Part shown: positions 35,642-46,563 of the stretch, piece after piece | Numbering within the stretch: position 1 is the stretch's first letter | How the letters are laid out: the number at the start of each line of letters is the position of its first letter | Source of the DNA: Nitrosomonas communis | Lineage (GTDB): Bacteria; Pseudomonadota; Gammaproteobacteria; Burkholderiales; Nitrosomonadaceae | Direction: 5' to 3' | Assembly (NCBI RefSeq): GCF_001007935.1 | Contig: NZ_CP011451.1 | Coordinates: 558,001-622,000, forward strand | DNA: 64,000 bases | Made by a program: the position numbers and the translations under genes | Notes under the pieces: generated by a model | Databases searched by the model: none | The model's input: the letters and a program-made list of their open reading frames with translations, nothing else | Told to the model about the DNA's origin: nothing

Positions 35642-37294
35642 ATGTTTTCATCCAGTTCTATTTGGCACATCAAATCGAAATTTTGCTCCGAAGCAAGAAA
35701 CAGTTTATTGAAACTATCTTTCAGTTTAGTAATCGCTACACTCTCGTATCAGAATCTCTCAGCAGCGCCCACGGAAGCAGTGCGCACGGATTCGGCTAGC
35801 ATGGACTCGACCAGTCAAAAATTTAATTGGTCACAGACGCCACCAGTAACACCCGGCCCTCGCCCAGGCCTTTTTGTGATGCCCCCTACCGGAGCTGGTT
35901 ACTATTCATTGCTGGATTTAATGACAGGAAATAAACGCGAAGCACCGCCCGTGGCGCCCTATGCTCCTTTTGCCTTGCTTACCACGCCTGCGTTTGATAT
36001 TGATTTTCGCTATCTCGAAAAACCAGAGCATGAAAAGGATTTTTTTGATCCAGTCAAACGTATTTATCTGAATGACAACTGGCTGCTCTCATTTGGAGGT
36101 CAGTTCTGGTACCGGTTCATGAATGAAACGGATAGCCGTCTCAATGCGGCGGGTACTGACAATACATTCCATCTTTTCCGTACCCGTTTCCATGCTGATC
36201 TATGGTATCAAGATAGATTCAGATTATTCGCTGAATTTCTGGATGCGCGTACGTCTGGTCTGGATATGCCTGCCTTACCTACTGATACCAATCATACTGA
36301 TATGCTGAATCTTTTCGCAGATATCAAATTAGGGCAGTTCCTCAATGGGCCTGCTTATTTGCGGGTAGGTCGGCAAGAATTACTTTATGGTTCTCAGCGG
36401 CTGATTTCCACCTTGGACTGGGTCAACACGCGTCGTACCTTTCAAGGGATTAAAGGTTTCTGGCGAACGCCCAACTTCGATTTGGATGCCTTTTTTGTCC
36501 GACCGATGATTACAGAAAAGAATCAGTTTGATAATTGGGATCAGGATCGGAATTTTTTCGGTTTATGGGGTACATACCGACCAATGAAGGGTCAACTGGT
36601 TGATCTGTATATACTCAGCTTGATTGATAACCGAACTGTTTCACAAGCAAATCTTCTGAGTGGAAATATCCTGCAAGGCGATTCTACTCTGGAAACTGTG
36701 GGTGGTCGTTTAGCCGGCGATTACAACCGGTTCCTATATGAGTTAGAAGGAATGTATCAGTTTGGCAGACGCTCTCACCAGGATATCTCGGCTTTTTCTG
36801 TGGCAACAGGTGCTGGCTACCAACTTCCCCTACCTATGAATCCCCAATTTTGGCTACGTTATGATTTTGCCTCTGGTGACAGTAGCGCAAACGATGGAAA
36901 ATCCAATACGTTTAATCAACTTTTTCCATTTGGCAACTATTATTTAGGCTGGATAGATCAGGTAGGTCGTCAGAATATTCATGATTTCAATGCTCAGTTC
37001 TCATTACATCCTCAACCGTGGTTTACATTTCTCGCACAATATCACCGTTTCTATTTGGCAAACAAACGCGACTTTCTGTACAATGCAGCAGGGGTAGCAA
37101 CACTGCACGACGCAACAGGGCAATCAGGTACTCATGTTGGTGATGAAATTGATTTTCGTGTCAATATCCATGTGGACCGCCATCAAGACATACTCGTAGG
37201 ATATTCCAAATTATTCACAGGCAATTTCATTCAAAATCAGCGACCTGGGGTTCATCCTGACCTCTTTTACGTTCAGTATAATTTTCGTTTCTGA
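35642..37294 (+). CDS. outer-membrane alginate-export-type porin
   Basis: 550 residues with a signal peptide (about 1-42, ending LSA-APTE). The rest is beta-barrel-like with alternating aromatic strands: LNDNWLLSFGGQFWYRFMNE, RTRFHADLWYQDRFRLFAEF, YLRVGRQELLYGSQRLIST, FWLRYDFASGD, and a C-terminal strand ending in Phe (LFYVQYNFRF). The VGRQEL-x-YG-x-QRL and RRTFQG motifs are typical of the alginate_exp family (AlgE-like). Many members in non-alginate bacteria are general anion or organic solute porins, so the substrate is uncertain. It overlaps or abuts the next gene, forming a two-gene operon. Confidence 0.85.
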   Translation: MFSSSSIWHIKSKFCSEARNSLLKLSFSLVIATLSYQNLSAAPTEAVRTDSASMDSTSQKFNWSQTPPVTPGPRPGLFVMPPTGAGYYSLLDLMTGNKREAPPVAPYAPFALLTTPAFDIDFRYLEKPEHEKDFFDPVKRIYLNDNWLLSFGGQFWYRFMNETDSRLNAAGTDNTFHLFRTRFHADLWYQDRFRLFAEFLDARTSGLDMPALPTDTNHTDMLNLFADIKLGQFLNGPAYLRVGRQELLYGSQRLISTLDWVNTRRTFQGIKGFWRTPNFDLDAFFVRPMITEKNQFDNWDQDRNFFGLWGTYRPMKGQLVDLYILSLIDNRTVSQANLLSGNILQGDSTLETVGGRLAGDYNRFLYELEGMYQFGRRSHQDISAFSVATGAGYQLPLPMNPQFWLRYDFASGDSSANDGKSNTFNQLFPFGNYYLGWIDQVGRQNIHDFNAQFSLHPQPWFTFLAQYHRFYLANKRDFLYNAAGVATLHDATGQSGTHVGDEIDFRVNIHVDRHQDILVGYSKLFTGNFIQNQRPGVHPDLFYVQYNFRF

Positions 37295-37314
37295 TGATCA
37301 AGAGGAATAACACA

Positions 37315-37662
37315 ATGAAAAAACTGCTATTAATTATAACTGTCGCCTTCACTGCTTTTTTACTGGAACCAGCACTTGTTTTATCTGACCAGAATGTTTC
37401 CTCAACCAAAACAGAGAAATTACCAAATGATGAAGGGATAGTCGTCTCAGTAATGGATACGACAGGTTATACCTATATGGAGCTGGAGAATGGTGGCAAG
37501 CGTTTCTGGATTGCAGCGCCTACCACCAAAGAAGTCAAGGTTGGCGACCATATACGCTTTGTTGAAAATATGAGAATGCACAACTTTACCAGTAAAACCC
37601 TGAATCGTACATTTGATCAACTTATCTTTGTGACCTCAACCCAAGTAAAGGTGGCTCAATAA
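37315..37662 (+). CDS. NrfJ-like small periplasmic protein
   Basis: 115 residues from ATG 37315, preceded by AGAGGAAT; an in-frame ATG at 37294 overlaps the upstream stop. The signal peptide ends about LVLS. The mature part, an OB-like fold with GYTYMELENGGKRFWIAAPT and VKVGDHIRFVENMRM and an end at FDQLIFV, resembles NrfJ-related proteins found with haem or copper proteins. Its tie to the upstream porin suggests joint function in envelope transport, but no evidence is visible for the ligand. Confidence 0.65.
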   Translation: MKKLLLIITVAFTAFLLEPALVLSDQNVSSTKTEKLPNDEGIVVSVMDTTGYTYMELENGGKRFWIAAPTTKEVKVGDHIRFVENMRMHNFTSKTLNRTFDQLIFVTSTQVKVAQ

Positions 37663-37742
37663 CTCATAACAAAGAATTGAATTCTGAGGTTGGGGACTGA
37701 TGGTAGTGTTTGACTTGTTGTGACAATCTCGTGACAATCGCA

Positions 37743-39776
37743 TCATTGTTTTTGGTCAACAAACCCAATGAACAGCTTATTTTTTAGATTTTTGATTTCA
37801 TCACGATATTGAGCTGCCTTTTCAAACTCTAAATTTTTAGCCGATTCCAGCATTTGTTTTTCTAGCAACTTGATTTCTTTTGTTAGTTGGGATTCACTCA
37901 TATGGTCATAGCGAGCCTGTACTTGGGCTATTCCCATTTTTCCCTGTACAGGCTCATTGCTATAAACACCATCAATAAGATCCTTGATACGTTTACTGAC
38001 ACTTCGCGGCGTAATATGATTGGATTGATTAAATAACATTTGCTTTTTACGCCGCCGTTCAGTTTCATCTATAGCTCGCTGCATGGAATTGGTAACACGG
38101 TCAGCATAAAGAATAGCCGTACCATTAATATGACGTGCGGCTCTTCCCATGGTTTGAATCAGCGAGCGCTCTGAACGCAGAAAACCTTCTTTATCCGCAT
38201 CCAGTATACCTACTAACGATACTTCCGGGATATCCAACCCTTCCCGCAATAGATTGATTCCAACCAAGACATCAAACTTGCCAAGGCGCAAATCCCGAAT
38301 AATTTCGACTCGTTCAACCGTATCAATATCCGAATGAAGATACCGCACTCTAATCCCATGGTCCGAGAAATAATCGGTCAAATCCTCTGCCATACGTTTA
38401 GTAAGCGTGGTAATAAGCGTTCGCTCTGCCTTCGCCGTACGCAGCGTAACTTCCGACATCAGATCATCCACCTGCGTGGCTACCGGACGTATGATAATTT
38501 CCGGATCCACCAGACCAGTAGGCCGAACCACCTGCTCTGCAATCTGGCCGCTTTTTCTTTGCTCATATTCTGCTGGCGTCGCTGAGATAAAAATGGTCTG
38601 AGGCATCAATTTCTCAAACTCATCAAATTTTAGCGGTCGATTATCTAATGCGGAAGGTAACCTGAAACCATAACCCACCAGATTCTCCTTACGCGACCGA
38701 TCACCCTTATACATCCCTCCTAACTGAGGAACAGTTACATGACTCTCATCAATAATCATTAAAGCATTATTTGGCAGATAGTCGATTAATGTGGGTGGAG
38801 GCTCACCCGCTTTTCTGCCTGAAAAATGACGTGAATAATTCTCGATACCTTTACAGAAACCCAGCTCATTCAACATCTCCAAATCAAAGCGAGTGCGCTG
38901 CTCAATTCGTTGAGCTTCCACCAGCTTGTTTTGTTGATGAAAGTACTCGATACGTTCTGCCAATTCAGTCTTGATGGTCTCAATTGCCCGTAGCGTAGTA
39001 CTTCTCGGCGTTACATAATGACTCGAAGGATAAACGGTATAGCGTGATATTTTTTGCAGAATTCGCCCTGTTAGCGGATCAAAGGAAGAGATATATTCCA
39101 CCATGTCATCAAACAACGATACCCGGATGGCTACTTCTGAGTTCTCTGCCGGGAAGATATCAAGTGTATCGCCTCTCACCCTGAAAGTACCGCGGCTAAA
39201 CTCGAATTCATTTCGCTGATACTGCATGCCGGTAAGCCGCGCGATAATATCTCGTTGGGATATTTTCTCATGTTCGCGCAAGTGCAGGATCATGCTGTGA
39301 TAATCAACCGGGTCACCAATACCATAAATGCAGGATACCGTTGCCACAATAATGGCATCTTTGCGTTCAAGCAGTGATTTGGTTGCAGAAAGGCGCATTT
39401 GTTCAATATGCTCATTAATACTGGAATCTTTTTCTATGTAAAGATCGCGCGAAGGAACATACGCTTCGGGTTGATAATAATCATAATAAGACACGAAATA
39501 CTCAATGGCATTCTCCGGAAAAAATTCCCGCATTTCTGCATATAATTGTGCCGCCAGTGTTTTATTAGGAGCGATGATAATCGCAGGACGTCCTAGTTGG
39601 GCAATGGTATTAGCTATCGTGAAGGTTTTACCTGAGCCTGTCACTCCCAGCAATGTTTGAAAAAGCAGACCGTCTTCTACACCTTCAACCAGTTTGCCGA
39701 TTGCCTCAGGCTGATCGCCAGCAGGCTCAAAAGATTGGTAAAGTTTATAAGGACTGTTGGGAAAGGTAATAATCAC
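37743..39776 (-). CDS. uvrB: UvrB, excinuclease ABC subunit B
   Basis: 677 residues from GTG 39776; an upstream ATG in frame (39833) would overlap the divergent neighbour's start and gives no conserved residues. SF2 helicase core: [12 protein letters not shown], Walker A GVTGSGKT, the beta-hairpin region with [55 protein letters not shown] and the terminal UVR domain (about 635-670) that contacts UvrC. It loads damaged DNA after UvrA in nucleotide excision repair. Standard length and all motifs present. Confidence 0.98.
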   Translation of the reverse strand: MIITFPNSPYKLYQSFEPAGDQPEAIGKLVEGVEDGLLFQTLLGVTGSGKTFTIANTIAQLGRPAIIIAPNKTLAAQLYAEMREFFPENAIEYFVSYYDYYQPEAYVPSRDLYIEKDSSINEHIEQMRLSATKSLLERKDAIIVATVSCIYGIGDPVDYHSMILHLREHEKISQRDIIARLTGMQYQRNEFEFSRGTFRVRGDTLDIFPAENSEVAIRVSLFDDMVEYISSFDPLTGRILQKISRYTVYPSSHYVTPRSTTLRAIETIKTELAERIEYFHQQNKLVEAQRIEQRTRFDLEMLNELGFCKGIENYSRHFSGRKAGEPPPTLIDYLPNNALMIIDESHVTVPQLGGMYKGDRSRKENLVGYGFRLPSALDNRPLKFDEFEKLMPQTIFISATPAEYEQRKSGQIAEQVVRPTGLVDPEIIIRPVATQVDDLMSEVTLRTAKAERTLITTLTKRMAEDLTDYFSDHGIRVRYLHSDIDTVERVEIIRDLRLGKFDVLVGINLLREGLDIPEVSLVGILDADKEGFLRSERSLIQTMGRAARHINGTAILYADRVTNSMQRAIDETERRRKKQMLFNQSNHITPRSVSKRIKDLIDGVYSNEPVQGKMGIAQVQARYDHMSESQLTKEIKLLEKQMLESAKNLEFEKAAQYRDEIKNLKNKLFIGFVDQKQ

Positions 39777-39848
39777 GGGTATAATTTCAATGCAAGAAAC
39801 TAATTTAATTCTATCATGTTGGGTACCGACCATTTCAGGAGCACAGTA

Positions 39849-41042
39849 GTGGAACTCTCAAAACGCGCACAGGCTATCAAACCATCGCCTACTCTTACCG
39901 TTACTGCCAAAGCTGCAAAGCTTAAATCTGAGGGCAAAGATATTATTTCACTCGGGGCAGGTGAACCTGATTTTGACACACCACAACATATTAAAGAGGC
40001 AGCCATTGCTGCAATTAATGCTGGTTTTACGAAATATACCCAAGTAGGGGGTACACCCGCACTCAAAAATGCCATTATTGCAAAATTCAAACGTGACAAT
40101 GATTTAAATTTTAGTGCTAAAGAAATTCTCGTTTCCTGTGGCGGAAAACAAAGTTTTTTTAATCTGGTATTAGCCACGATCAATCCAGGCGATGAAGTGA
40201 TTATTCCGGCCCCCTATTGGGTTTCTTATCCCGATATTGTGTTTATAGCTGAAGGAAAACCTGTCTTTATAGAAACAGGTATCGAAGACGGCTTTAAAAT
40301 TACCGCGCAACAACTGGAAGAGGCTATCACCCCAAAGACAAAAATGTTTGTTATCAATAGTCCTAGCAATCCATCTGGCGCCGTTTATAGTCTGGATGAA
40401 CTTAAAGCATTAGGTGAAGTATTAAGAAAATACCCCAATATTTTGATTGCAACCGATGATATGTACGAACATATTCTTTTATCAAATGATAAGTTTGTCA
40501 ATATACTTAATGCCTGCCCGGATCTGCGCGCACGCACCATGGTCTTGAATGGTGTCTCCAAGGCTTATGCGATGACAGGTTGGCGAATCGGCTATTGTGG
40601 CGGGCCTGAGCATATCATCACAGGAATGGAGAATATTCAATCACAAAGTACTTCTAACCCTACCTCTATCTCACAGATTGCAGCTGAAGCCGCGCTTAAT
40701 GGCGATCAATCCTGCATGATTCCGATGCAAGCAGCGTTTAAGGAACGTAATCAGTTTATTACTGATAGATTAAATAAAATTCCAGGCATGCGTTGTTTAT
40801 TGTCTGGCGGTGCATTCTATGCGTTTGCTGATGCCCGGCAAGCGATACAAAAACTACAAAAAGATGGGCACATGAAAGATGATAATGATATCGATTTCAG
40901 CGAGTTACTATTAGAAAAAGCAGGCGTGGCTGTTGTACCGGGATCAGTCTTTGGTTGCAAAGGCTATATACGCTTATCTTTTGCGACTTCCATGAAAAAT
41001 CTGGAAGAAGCCGTTAAACGTTTAGATAATATGCTGAAATAA
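39849..41042 (+). CDS. aspartate aminotransferase, class I/II (AAT-I gamma type)
   Basis: 397 residues from GTG 39849 with AGGAG 8 bases before; the upstream ATG at 39816 gives unconserved residues. A fold type I PLP enzyme: [50 protein letters not shown], the PLP lysine in [13 protein letters not shown] and the substrate-binding arginine in [10 protein letters not shown]. It interconverts aspartate and oxaloacetate (with glutamate and 2-oxoglutarate) in amino-acid metabolism. Divergent from uvrB with a shared 72-bp promoter region. Confidence 0.95.
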   Translation: MELSKRAQAIKPSPTLTVTAKAAKLKSEGKDIISLGAGEPDFDTPQHIKEAAIAAINAGFTKYTQVGGTPALKNAIIAKFKRDNDLNFSAKEILVSCGGKQSFFNLVLATINPGDEVIIPAPYWVSYPDIVFIAEGKPVFIETGIEDGFKITAQQLEEAITPKTKMFVINSPSNPSGAVYSLDELKALGEVLRKYPNILIATDDMYEHILLSNDKFVNILNACPDLRARTMVLNGVSKAYAMTGWRIGYCGGPEHIITGMENIQSQSTSNPTSISQIAAEAALNGDQSCMIPMQAAFKERNQFITDRLNKIPGMRCLLSGGAFYAFADARQAIQKLQKDGHMKDDNDIDFSELLLEKAGVAVVPGSVFGCKGYIRLSFATSMKNLEEAVKRLDNMLK

Positions 41043-41062
41043 GCGTAGTGCAGCTGAATCGG

Positions 41063-41165
41063 TTTTCCGTTTCCAATATAAGCCCGATTTTGTTGACTCT
41101 CCTTGCCGCATTATTGATACTATCTGCCGCACGTGCTCACACCATGTTTGCTTGGGGAAGGATCA
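41063..41165. repeat. repeat A copy, degraded
   Basis: ttttccgtttccaatataag at the left, ccttgccgcattattgatac inside, poor right end. Reversed inner orientation. Confidence 0.5.
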
Positions 41166-41267
41166 TTCAATAAAATCCCAGGCAACCCAATGGTTCTAAG
41201 CGGTTAACTGTTAGTTATCAAAAAAATTCAAGCGTTATATTTTTGTTTTATTTTTTATTGCACTGCT

Positions 41268-41792
41268 TTAGGCAACTTTTTTCTTGGTCTTGCCTGCACG
41301 AGATGGAATATTGCAGAGCCCACAAACATGATTAGTATGTATTTCTAAGCTATGAACTATAAAATTACCCTTACATTTGGTGCAAGGGATAACACGCAAT
41401 ACTCTACTTTCCAGGAAACGTACTAATGTCCAGGCACGTGTTAAACTTAGCACGCGCTGAAGGCTGTTAATTTCAATATGCTCAAGATATAGCTTATAGC
41501 TTTTTATAATGGCATCAATAGTATGCACATTGGTATGCTTAATAATAAAATTATAAATATTAATAAATAATGAAGAATGGACGTTGGGTTGCCAGCTGGT
41601 AAACCAGTCTTCAGAATAAGGTAACATCCCTTTGGGAGGAGATATCCCTTTTATCTCCTTATATAGCCTTACCAGCCTCTCACGGCTTAGTTCAGTATTT
41701 GCTTCTAAAACTTGTAACCTGGCGCCAAGTTTAATTAAATCAGTAGCAAGTTGAATTTGTTTCGCTTCTGATATAAGGCTTTTTTCTCGCAT
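41268..41792 (-). CDS. flhC: FlhC, flagellar master regulator subunit
   Basis: 174 residues. The N-terminal part (SEAKQIQLATDLIKLGARLQ, ELSRERLVRLYKEIKG, PPKGMLPYSEDWF) is the DNA-binding region of FlhC; the zinc-binding cysteines are CTKC and CGLC near the C-terminus. With FlhD it forms the FlhD4C2 complex that activates class II flagellar genes. It lies 28 bp behind flhD, so both are co-transcribed. No other flagellar genes are in the window. Confidence 0.95.
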   Translation of the reverse strand: MREKSLISEAKQIQLATDLIKLGARLQVLEANTELSRERLVRLYKEIKGISPPKGMLPYSEDWFTSWQPNVHSSLFINIYNFIIKHTNVHTIDAIIKSYKLYLEHIEINSLQRVLSLTRAWTLVRFLESRVLRVIPCTKCKGNFIVHSLEIHTNHVCGLCNIPSRAGKTKKKVA

Positions 41793-41820
41793 ACAATTCT
41801 CTTTGACCTAATATTCTGAA

Positions 41821-42138
41821 TTAAGCAATAATTTCGGTTGAAGACCCAGACATTAATATAGCAGCATGAGATTGGGCCAAGGCGCGATCCCGACCATGGT
41901 TAGATAAAATTTCAGTCAAGAGTTTGTCATCAAACCGGAAACGGCATAGCAACATATTAGAATTAGCCATTTTTAACAATTGACTAGAGGTAAGGTTCTC
42001 CAGAATATTTGCGATATCCTCACTAATACCGAGTCGATACATTGCTGTCACCTTGTCTTCACGCAACAATCGCTGAGCAAGTAACATATAGCCAAGATTA
42101 ATCTCTCTTATTTCTTCATGAATCTGACTAGTTTCCAT
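41821..42138 (-). CDS. flhD: FlhD, flagellar master regulator subunit
   Basis: 105 residues from ATG 42138 with AAGGAG 8 bases before it; the open frame extends 9 codons further up without conservation. ETSQIHEEIREINLGYMLLA, QRLLREDKVTAMYRLGI and LLKMANSNMLLCRFRFDD are typical of FlhD. It provides the tetrameric scaffold of FlhD4C2. The 700 bp upstream to sdaA is long enough for extensive regulation, as expected for a master operon. Confidence 0.95.
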   Translation of the reverse strand: METSQIHEEIREINLGYMLLAQRLLREDKVTAMYRLGISEDIANILENLTSSQLLKMANSNMLLCRFRFDDKLLTEILSNHGRDRALAQSHAAILMSGSSTEIIA

Positions 42139-42867
42139 CACATTGCTCCTTATTTTCACTTTCATATTGAATTAAACACATCTTAAACTGGCAGCTCAGG
42201 AAGTAAATGGAATATCAACCAAATGAAGAGTCAGTATTTGACCCACCCCTTTGTAAGGCTTCTTCTTATATTTCATATATTCATTTATTTATCATATGGA
42301 TACGATAAATTTTTTTTATTTAACTTATAGGCTGAGCAGGCGATTACTATTAGATTTACTATGTGTTTATTATTACCTCAAAATCAGGGAAACCGGAGAT
42401 AGCGCAAACACTAAGAAACCCATGGAAATCAATGATAAGTAATAAGCATGCAAGGCAGACTATAATTTATTTTTCCGGATCTTAATATATCAAGTAAAAT
42501 TCAAGGTTAGCTTCCGCTACAAAAATAAGCAGCAGTGTTTTTATACAACAAATAGTGATGCTTATTCTTTAGTGATAAAGCAGAACTACTCGTAACATCC
42601 AAAGTCTCAGTAAGTGCAGTTAAGAAAAAATAATCATAAACAATTCGAGAGTGTCGAATGAAATGCTGCAATGAGAAAATGAACTTTTTGATCGTTAATA
42701 AAACGAATCGAGCAGCTTTTGTCAAAGTCTCGTATCGAGTAGATGAGTGAAGCGCCAGTAGTGTTCATTGCAGCTATCGAAATGTATCGCAGCTTCCCCC
42801 ACATGCTTTCAAGTTCCCTAGTTTTTATTTAAGCATTCTTTACCATAATTTACACAAGGTTTGATTT
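42139..42867. promoter_or_regulatory. divergent control region between flhDC and sdaA
   Basis: 730 bp without a convincing gene; it must hold the flhDC promoter (minus) and the sdaA promoter (plus). AT-rich, no repeat A. I cannot point to specific sites. Confidence 0.4.
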
Positions 42868-44250
42868 ATGTTCATCAGTGTTCTTGATCTATTTAAAATC
42901 GGAATCGGCCCTTCGAGTTCTCACACTATGGGTCCAATGATGGCTGCCAATGATTTTCGCAGCCGCATTTATCAGCTTGTGGCAGCATCTTCGACCAATA
43001 AAGCGATGCATGTTCGTTGCGTACTTAAGGGTTCGCTGGCTTTTACCGGCAAAGGTCATGCAACAGACCGGGCCGTGGTATTGGGACTTCACGGCTATAC
43101 TCCTGAAGCATTATCTGAGCAGGATGTGAATGCATTAACTGCAGAACTATGGACCACCCATTTCTTCACAGTCAACAAAGATACTGTCATCACATTCCAC
43201 CCTGATAATGACATTATTTTTGATAAGCAGGAAACATTACCTCAACACCCCAATGGGATGATTTATACGCTGCTTGATGAAAATGAGGATGTTTTATTAA
43301 GTGAAACCTATTTTTCCATTGGAGGCGGGTTTATAAATACGCTTGCTGAAATTAGTCAACTCAGTGCTCCCCTGAAAATGGAACCCGCCAAATCTTTTCC
43401 TTTCCCGTTTGATTCAGCACGCAGCATGTTAGAAATGTCTCAGCAAAGCAATTATTCAATAGCCGAGATGAAGCGTGCCAATGAATTGACGAAAATATCG
43501 GCTGATGAACTTGATGAGGGTTTAGATAAAATTTGGCATGCGATGCAACGTTGTATTAAAAATGGTTTAACAACAGAAGGACAGCTCCCTGGCGGCCTCA
43601 AGGTATCGCGTCGAGCTAAAAAACTTTTTAATCAACTGCAAGATGACTCTAATAAAAAAGCAACTTTAAACGATTGGTTATGCGCGTACGCGATGGCTGT
43701 AAATGAAGAAAATGCAGCAGGCCACATGGTTGTAACTGCGCCCACCAATGGAGCAGCCGGGGTGATTCCAGCCGTACTCTATTACATGGTAAAGCACGAA
43801 AACGGTAGTCTTGAAAATGTAAGAGATTTTTTATTAACCGCGGCAGCAATTGGTGGCATCATCAAACACCGTAGCTCTATATCTGGCGCTGAAGTGGGTT
43901 GCCAGGGAGAAGTAGGGTCAGCTGCTGCCATGGCTGCAGCTGGCCTATGCGCAGCCCAGGGAGGAACAGTAAAGCAAATTGAAAATGCAGCAGAAATTGC
44001 GATCGAGCACCACTTGGGGATGACTTGTGATCCTGTAGGTGGTTTAGTACAAGTTCCCTGCATAGAACGGAATGGATTTGGCGCTATTAAAGCCCATACA
44101 GCAGCAGCACTCGCTCGCCGGGGAACAGGCGAGCATTTTATGCCACTCGATAACTGTATTGAAGCGATGAGACAAACTGGCCTGGAAATGTCACATAAAT
44201 ATAAAGAAACCTCATTGGGTGGTTTGGCCGTAAGCATTACTGAATGCTGA
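42868..44250 (+). CDS. sdaA: L-serine ammonia-lyase (iron-sulfur type)
   Basis: 460 residues, usual length of single-chain enzymes. Beta domain at the N-terminus with the [13 protein letters not shown] signature; alpha domain with [36 protein letters not shown] and [19 protein letters not shown], carrying the cysteines that bind the [4Fe-4S] cluster. It turns L-serine into pyruvate and ammonia. No partner gene close by. Confidence 0.97.
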   Translation: MFISVLDLFKIGIGPSSSHTMGPMMAANDFRSRIYQLVAASSTNKAMHVRCVLKGSLAFTGKGHATDRAVVLGLHGYTPEALSEQDVNALTAELWTTHFFTVNKDTVITFHPDNDIIFDKQETLPQHPNGMIYTLLDENEDVLLSETYFSIGGGFINTLAEISQLSAPLKMEPAKSFPFPFDSARSMLEMSQQSNYSIAEMKRANELTKISADELDEGLDKIWHAMQRCIKNGLTTEGQLPGGLKVSRRAKKLFNQLQDDSNKKATLNDWLCAYAMAVNEENAAGHMVVTAPTNGAAGVIPAVLYYMVKHENGSLENVRDFLLTAAAIGGIIKHRSSISGAEVGCQGEVGSAAAMAAAGLCAAQGGTVKQIENAAEIAIEHHLGMTCDPVGGLVQVPCIERNGFGAIKAHTAAALARRGTGEHFMPLDNCIEAMRQTGLEMSHKYKETSLGGLAVSITEC

Positions 44251-44554
44251 TTAATCCTCAAACAGGACAAACACTATACAAACACCAGAAGGTTGGTCCT
44301 GTTGAGGTGGTAACAGCGAGCTAAATTATCCTGGCCATGATGCAATTCATCTAAAAGGCGGGTGGCACGATCAAGTAACACTGATCTGAGCAATATTTCT
44401 GCTTTCGCTAATAGACTCTACCCTTCCTACTTATGCAGCTGGTCCCAGAATATTTGATCGAGTTACCGGTGACGAATACCTTTACAAAGCAATTATCTGG
44501 GCATCAGGCAACCACTTCAATTATTTATTCTCTCGTTTTGTCACAACTTACTCT
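44251..44554. other. intergenic stretch
   Basis: AACAGGAC and GTCCTGTT (44261-44303) form a stem with a long loop just behind sdaA, a possible weak terminator without a T run. The remainder has no gene. Confidence 0.35.
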
Positions 44555-46408
44555 ATGCTTGGTTTCTTTGAGCGCTTAATCAATCCGTTCCCACCCGAAC
44601 ATCCGGCTGAGCCGCCTAAGGGTTTGTACCAGTTCTGCCGCCACTATACCCGAGGAATCGAATTCTATCTGCTTTTGATGGCAATCCTCACTATTTGTGT
44701 TGCGGTCAGTGAAGCGATGCTTTATGGCATTTTAGGAAAGATTATCGATTGGCTGACTGAAAAAGATCCCCAGAATTTCTTGCAAGAAGAAATGCTCACA
44801 CTGATTGGTTTATCGTTATTTATACTGCTGCTGATACCCATTCTGGTTATGTGCCATGCGTTGATCATGTACCAAACGTTAATGGGTAACTTCCCCATGA
44901 TCGTGCGCTGGCAAGCCCATCGCTATCTACTCAATCAAAGCTATGCTTTTTTCCAGAATGAATTCAGCGGCCGCATTGCCACCAAAGTCATGCAGACAGC
45001 TTTGGCTGTACGTGAAACCGTCATGAAAACACTCGATGTGATGCTATTCATCGCGGTATATCTCATCACTACTCTGTTGCTCGTTGCAAATGCTGATCCT
45101 CACTTATGCATCCCACTGCTTATCTGGTTGGCTGTATATTCCATCATACTGTCTTATTTCATTCCAAGATTAAAAAAAATCTCTGAGGTACAGGCCGATG
45201 CACGTTCCAGCATGACCGGCCGTATTGTCGATAGCTATACAAATATTTTGACCCTTAAACTGTTCTCCCACAATCAGCGTGAAACTGAATACGCCAAAAC
45301 AGGCATGGAAAATTTCCTGTCAACGGTTCATCCGCAAATGCGGCTGGTTACTGGACTGCTTGGGTGTATATGGAGCAGTAATATGCTACTGGTTTTCAGC
45401 ATTGGTGCGCTGGGCATTTATTTATGGATCAACGAGGATATCACGATAGGAGCTATCGCCATTGCCATGACGCTTGCGATACGCCTAACCGGCATGTCTC
45501 ATTGGATCATGTGGGAAGTCAGTGCCTTATTTGAAAATATCGGAATTGTCCATGATGGCATCAACACCTTATCGGAACCACCGACCGTAGTGGATGCGCC
45601 GGACGCGGATTCTTTACATGTCACCTCTGGTACGATTGATTTTAATCATGTCGGATTTACCTATAATCGAGCAGATCAAAAGGAAAGCATCCGGGTATTT
45701 GATGATCTTAATTTACACATCGCCGCTGGGGAGAAAGTAGGAATTGTTGGTCGTTCAGGCGCTGGCAAGTCTACTTTGGTTAGTCTGTTACTACGCTTTT
45801 ATGATGCTCAGCAAGGTATCATTCAGATTGATGGACAAGACATCCGTCAGGTTAGCCAAGAAAGTTTACGCGCCAATATCGCGATTGTTACGCAAGATAC
45901 GTCTTTGCTTCACCGATCCATTCGTGACAATATTCTATTCGGTAAACCTGATGCTTCGGAAGCGCAGATGCTTGAAGCTGCAAAACTTGCTCATGCTCAT
46001 GAGTTCATTCAAACCCTGATTGATAATAAAGGCCGCAAAGGCTATGATGCATTTGTCGGCGAACGCGGTGTTAATCTTTCAGGAGGGCAACGTCAACGAA
46101 TTGCAATTGCGCGCGTGTTATTAAAGAATGCGCCTATCCTGATTCTTGATGAAGCAACCTCTGCCCTTGATTCGGGTGTAGAAGCCAGCATTCAACAAAA
46201 TCTGGAGCAACTCATGCAAGGCAAAACAGTGATTGCGATTGCCCACCGACTATCCACCATTGCTGCCATGGATCGACTCATAGTCCTGGATAAAGGTCGT
46301 ATTATTGAGCAAGGTAGCCACACAGAACTGCTCTCTCATAATCAACTGTATGCCATGCTCTGGAATCGCCAATCAGGCGGATTTCTTTTGCCTCCAGAGA
46401 ATAGCTAA
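44555..46408 (+). CDS. ABC exporter, permease-ATPase half-transporter
   Basis: 617 residues: six transmembrane helices in about 40-330 (type I exporter fold) and an ATPase domain in about 350-600, with Walker A GRSGAGKSTL, the Q-loop in VTQDTSLLHRS, signature LSGGQRQRIAIAR, Walker B ILILDEATSALD and the switch His in IAHRLSTI. MsbA/MdlB-like, acting as a homodimer in the inner membrane. The cargo (lipid, drug or peptide) is not predictable. The first residues PFPPEHPAEPPKGLYQFCRH are typical of the subgroup seen in betaproteobacteria. Confidence 0.93.
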   Translation: MLGFFERLINPFPPEHPAEPPKGLYQFCRHYTRGIEFYLLLMAILTICVAVSEAMLYGILGKIIDWLTEKDPQNFLQEEMLTLIGLSLFILLLIPILVMCHALIMYQTLMGNFPMIVRWQAHRYLLNQSYAFFQNEFSGRIATKVMQTALAVRETVMKTLDVMLFIAVYLITTLLLVANADPHLCIPLLIWLAVYSIILSYFIPRLKKISEVQADARSSMTGRIVDSYTNILTLKLFSHNQRETEYAKTGMENFLSTVHPQMRLVTGLLGCIWSSNMLLVFSIGALGIYLWINEDITIGAIAIAMTLAIRLTGMSHWIMWEVSALFENIGIVHDGINTLSEPPTVVDAPDADSLHVTSGTIDFNHVGFTYNRADQKESIRVFDDLNLHIAAGEKVGIVGRSGAGKSTLVSLLLRFYDAQQGIIQIDGQDIRQVSQESLRANIAIVTQDTSLLHRSIRDNILFGKPDASEAQMLEAAKLAHAHEFIQTLIDNKGRKGYDAFVGERGVNLSGGQRQRIAIARVLLKNAPILILDEATSALDSGVEASIQQNLEQLMQGKTVIAIAHRLSTIAAMDRLIVLDKGRIIEQGSHTELLSHNQLYAMLWNRQSGGFLLPPENS

Positions 46409-46419
46409 TTTTATATTTT

Positions 46420-46532
46420 ATTCTATTGCTTCATCAAACATGATGCGAAGGCAAGCCGCAGGCAATATAAATATATAAATAATATGTCAAACAGAAACCG
46501 ACAATGTCGGATTTGATTTAGAAATGGAAATT
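46420..46532. repeat. repeat A copy
   Basis: attctattgcttcatcaaac to gatttgatttagaaatggaa, with an extra atataaatatataaata insertion near the middle. Confidence 0.7.
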
Positions 46533-46563
46533 ACATGCTTGATTTCTCTGGTAAGGAAAACTC

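Noticed and set aside
42507..42725. 72-codon minus-strand frame in the flhDC-sdaA gap
   Set aside because: No start signal or homology pattern; composition is that of AT-rich intergenic DNA.
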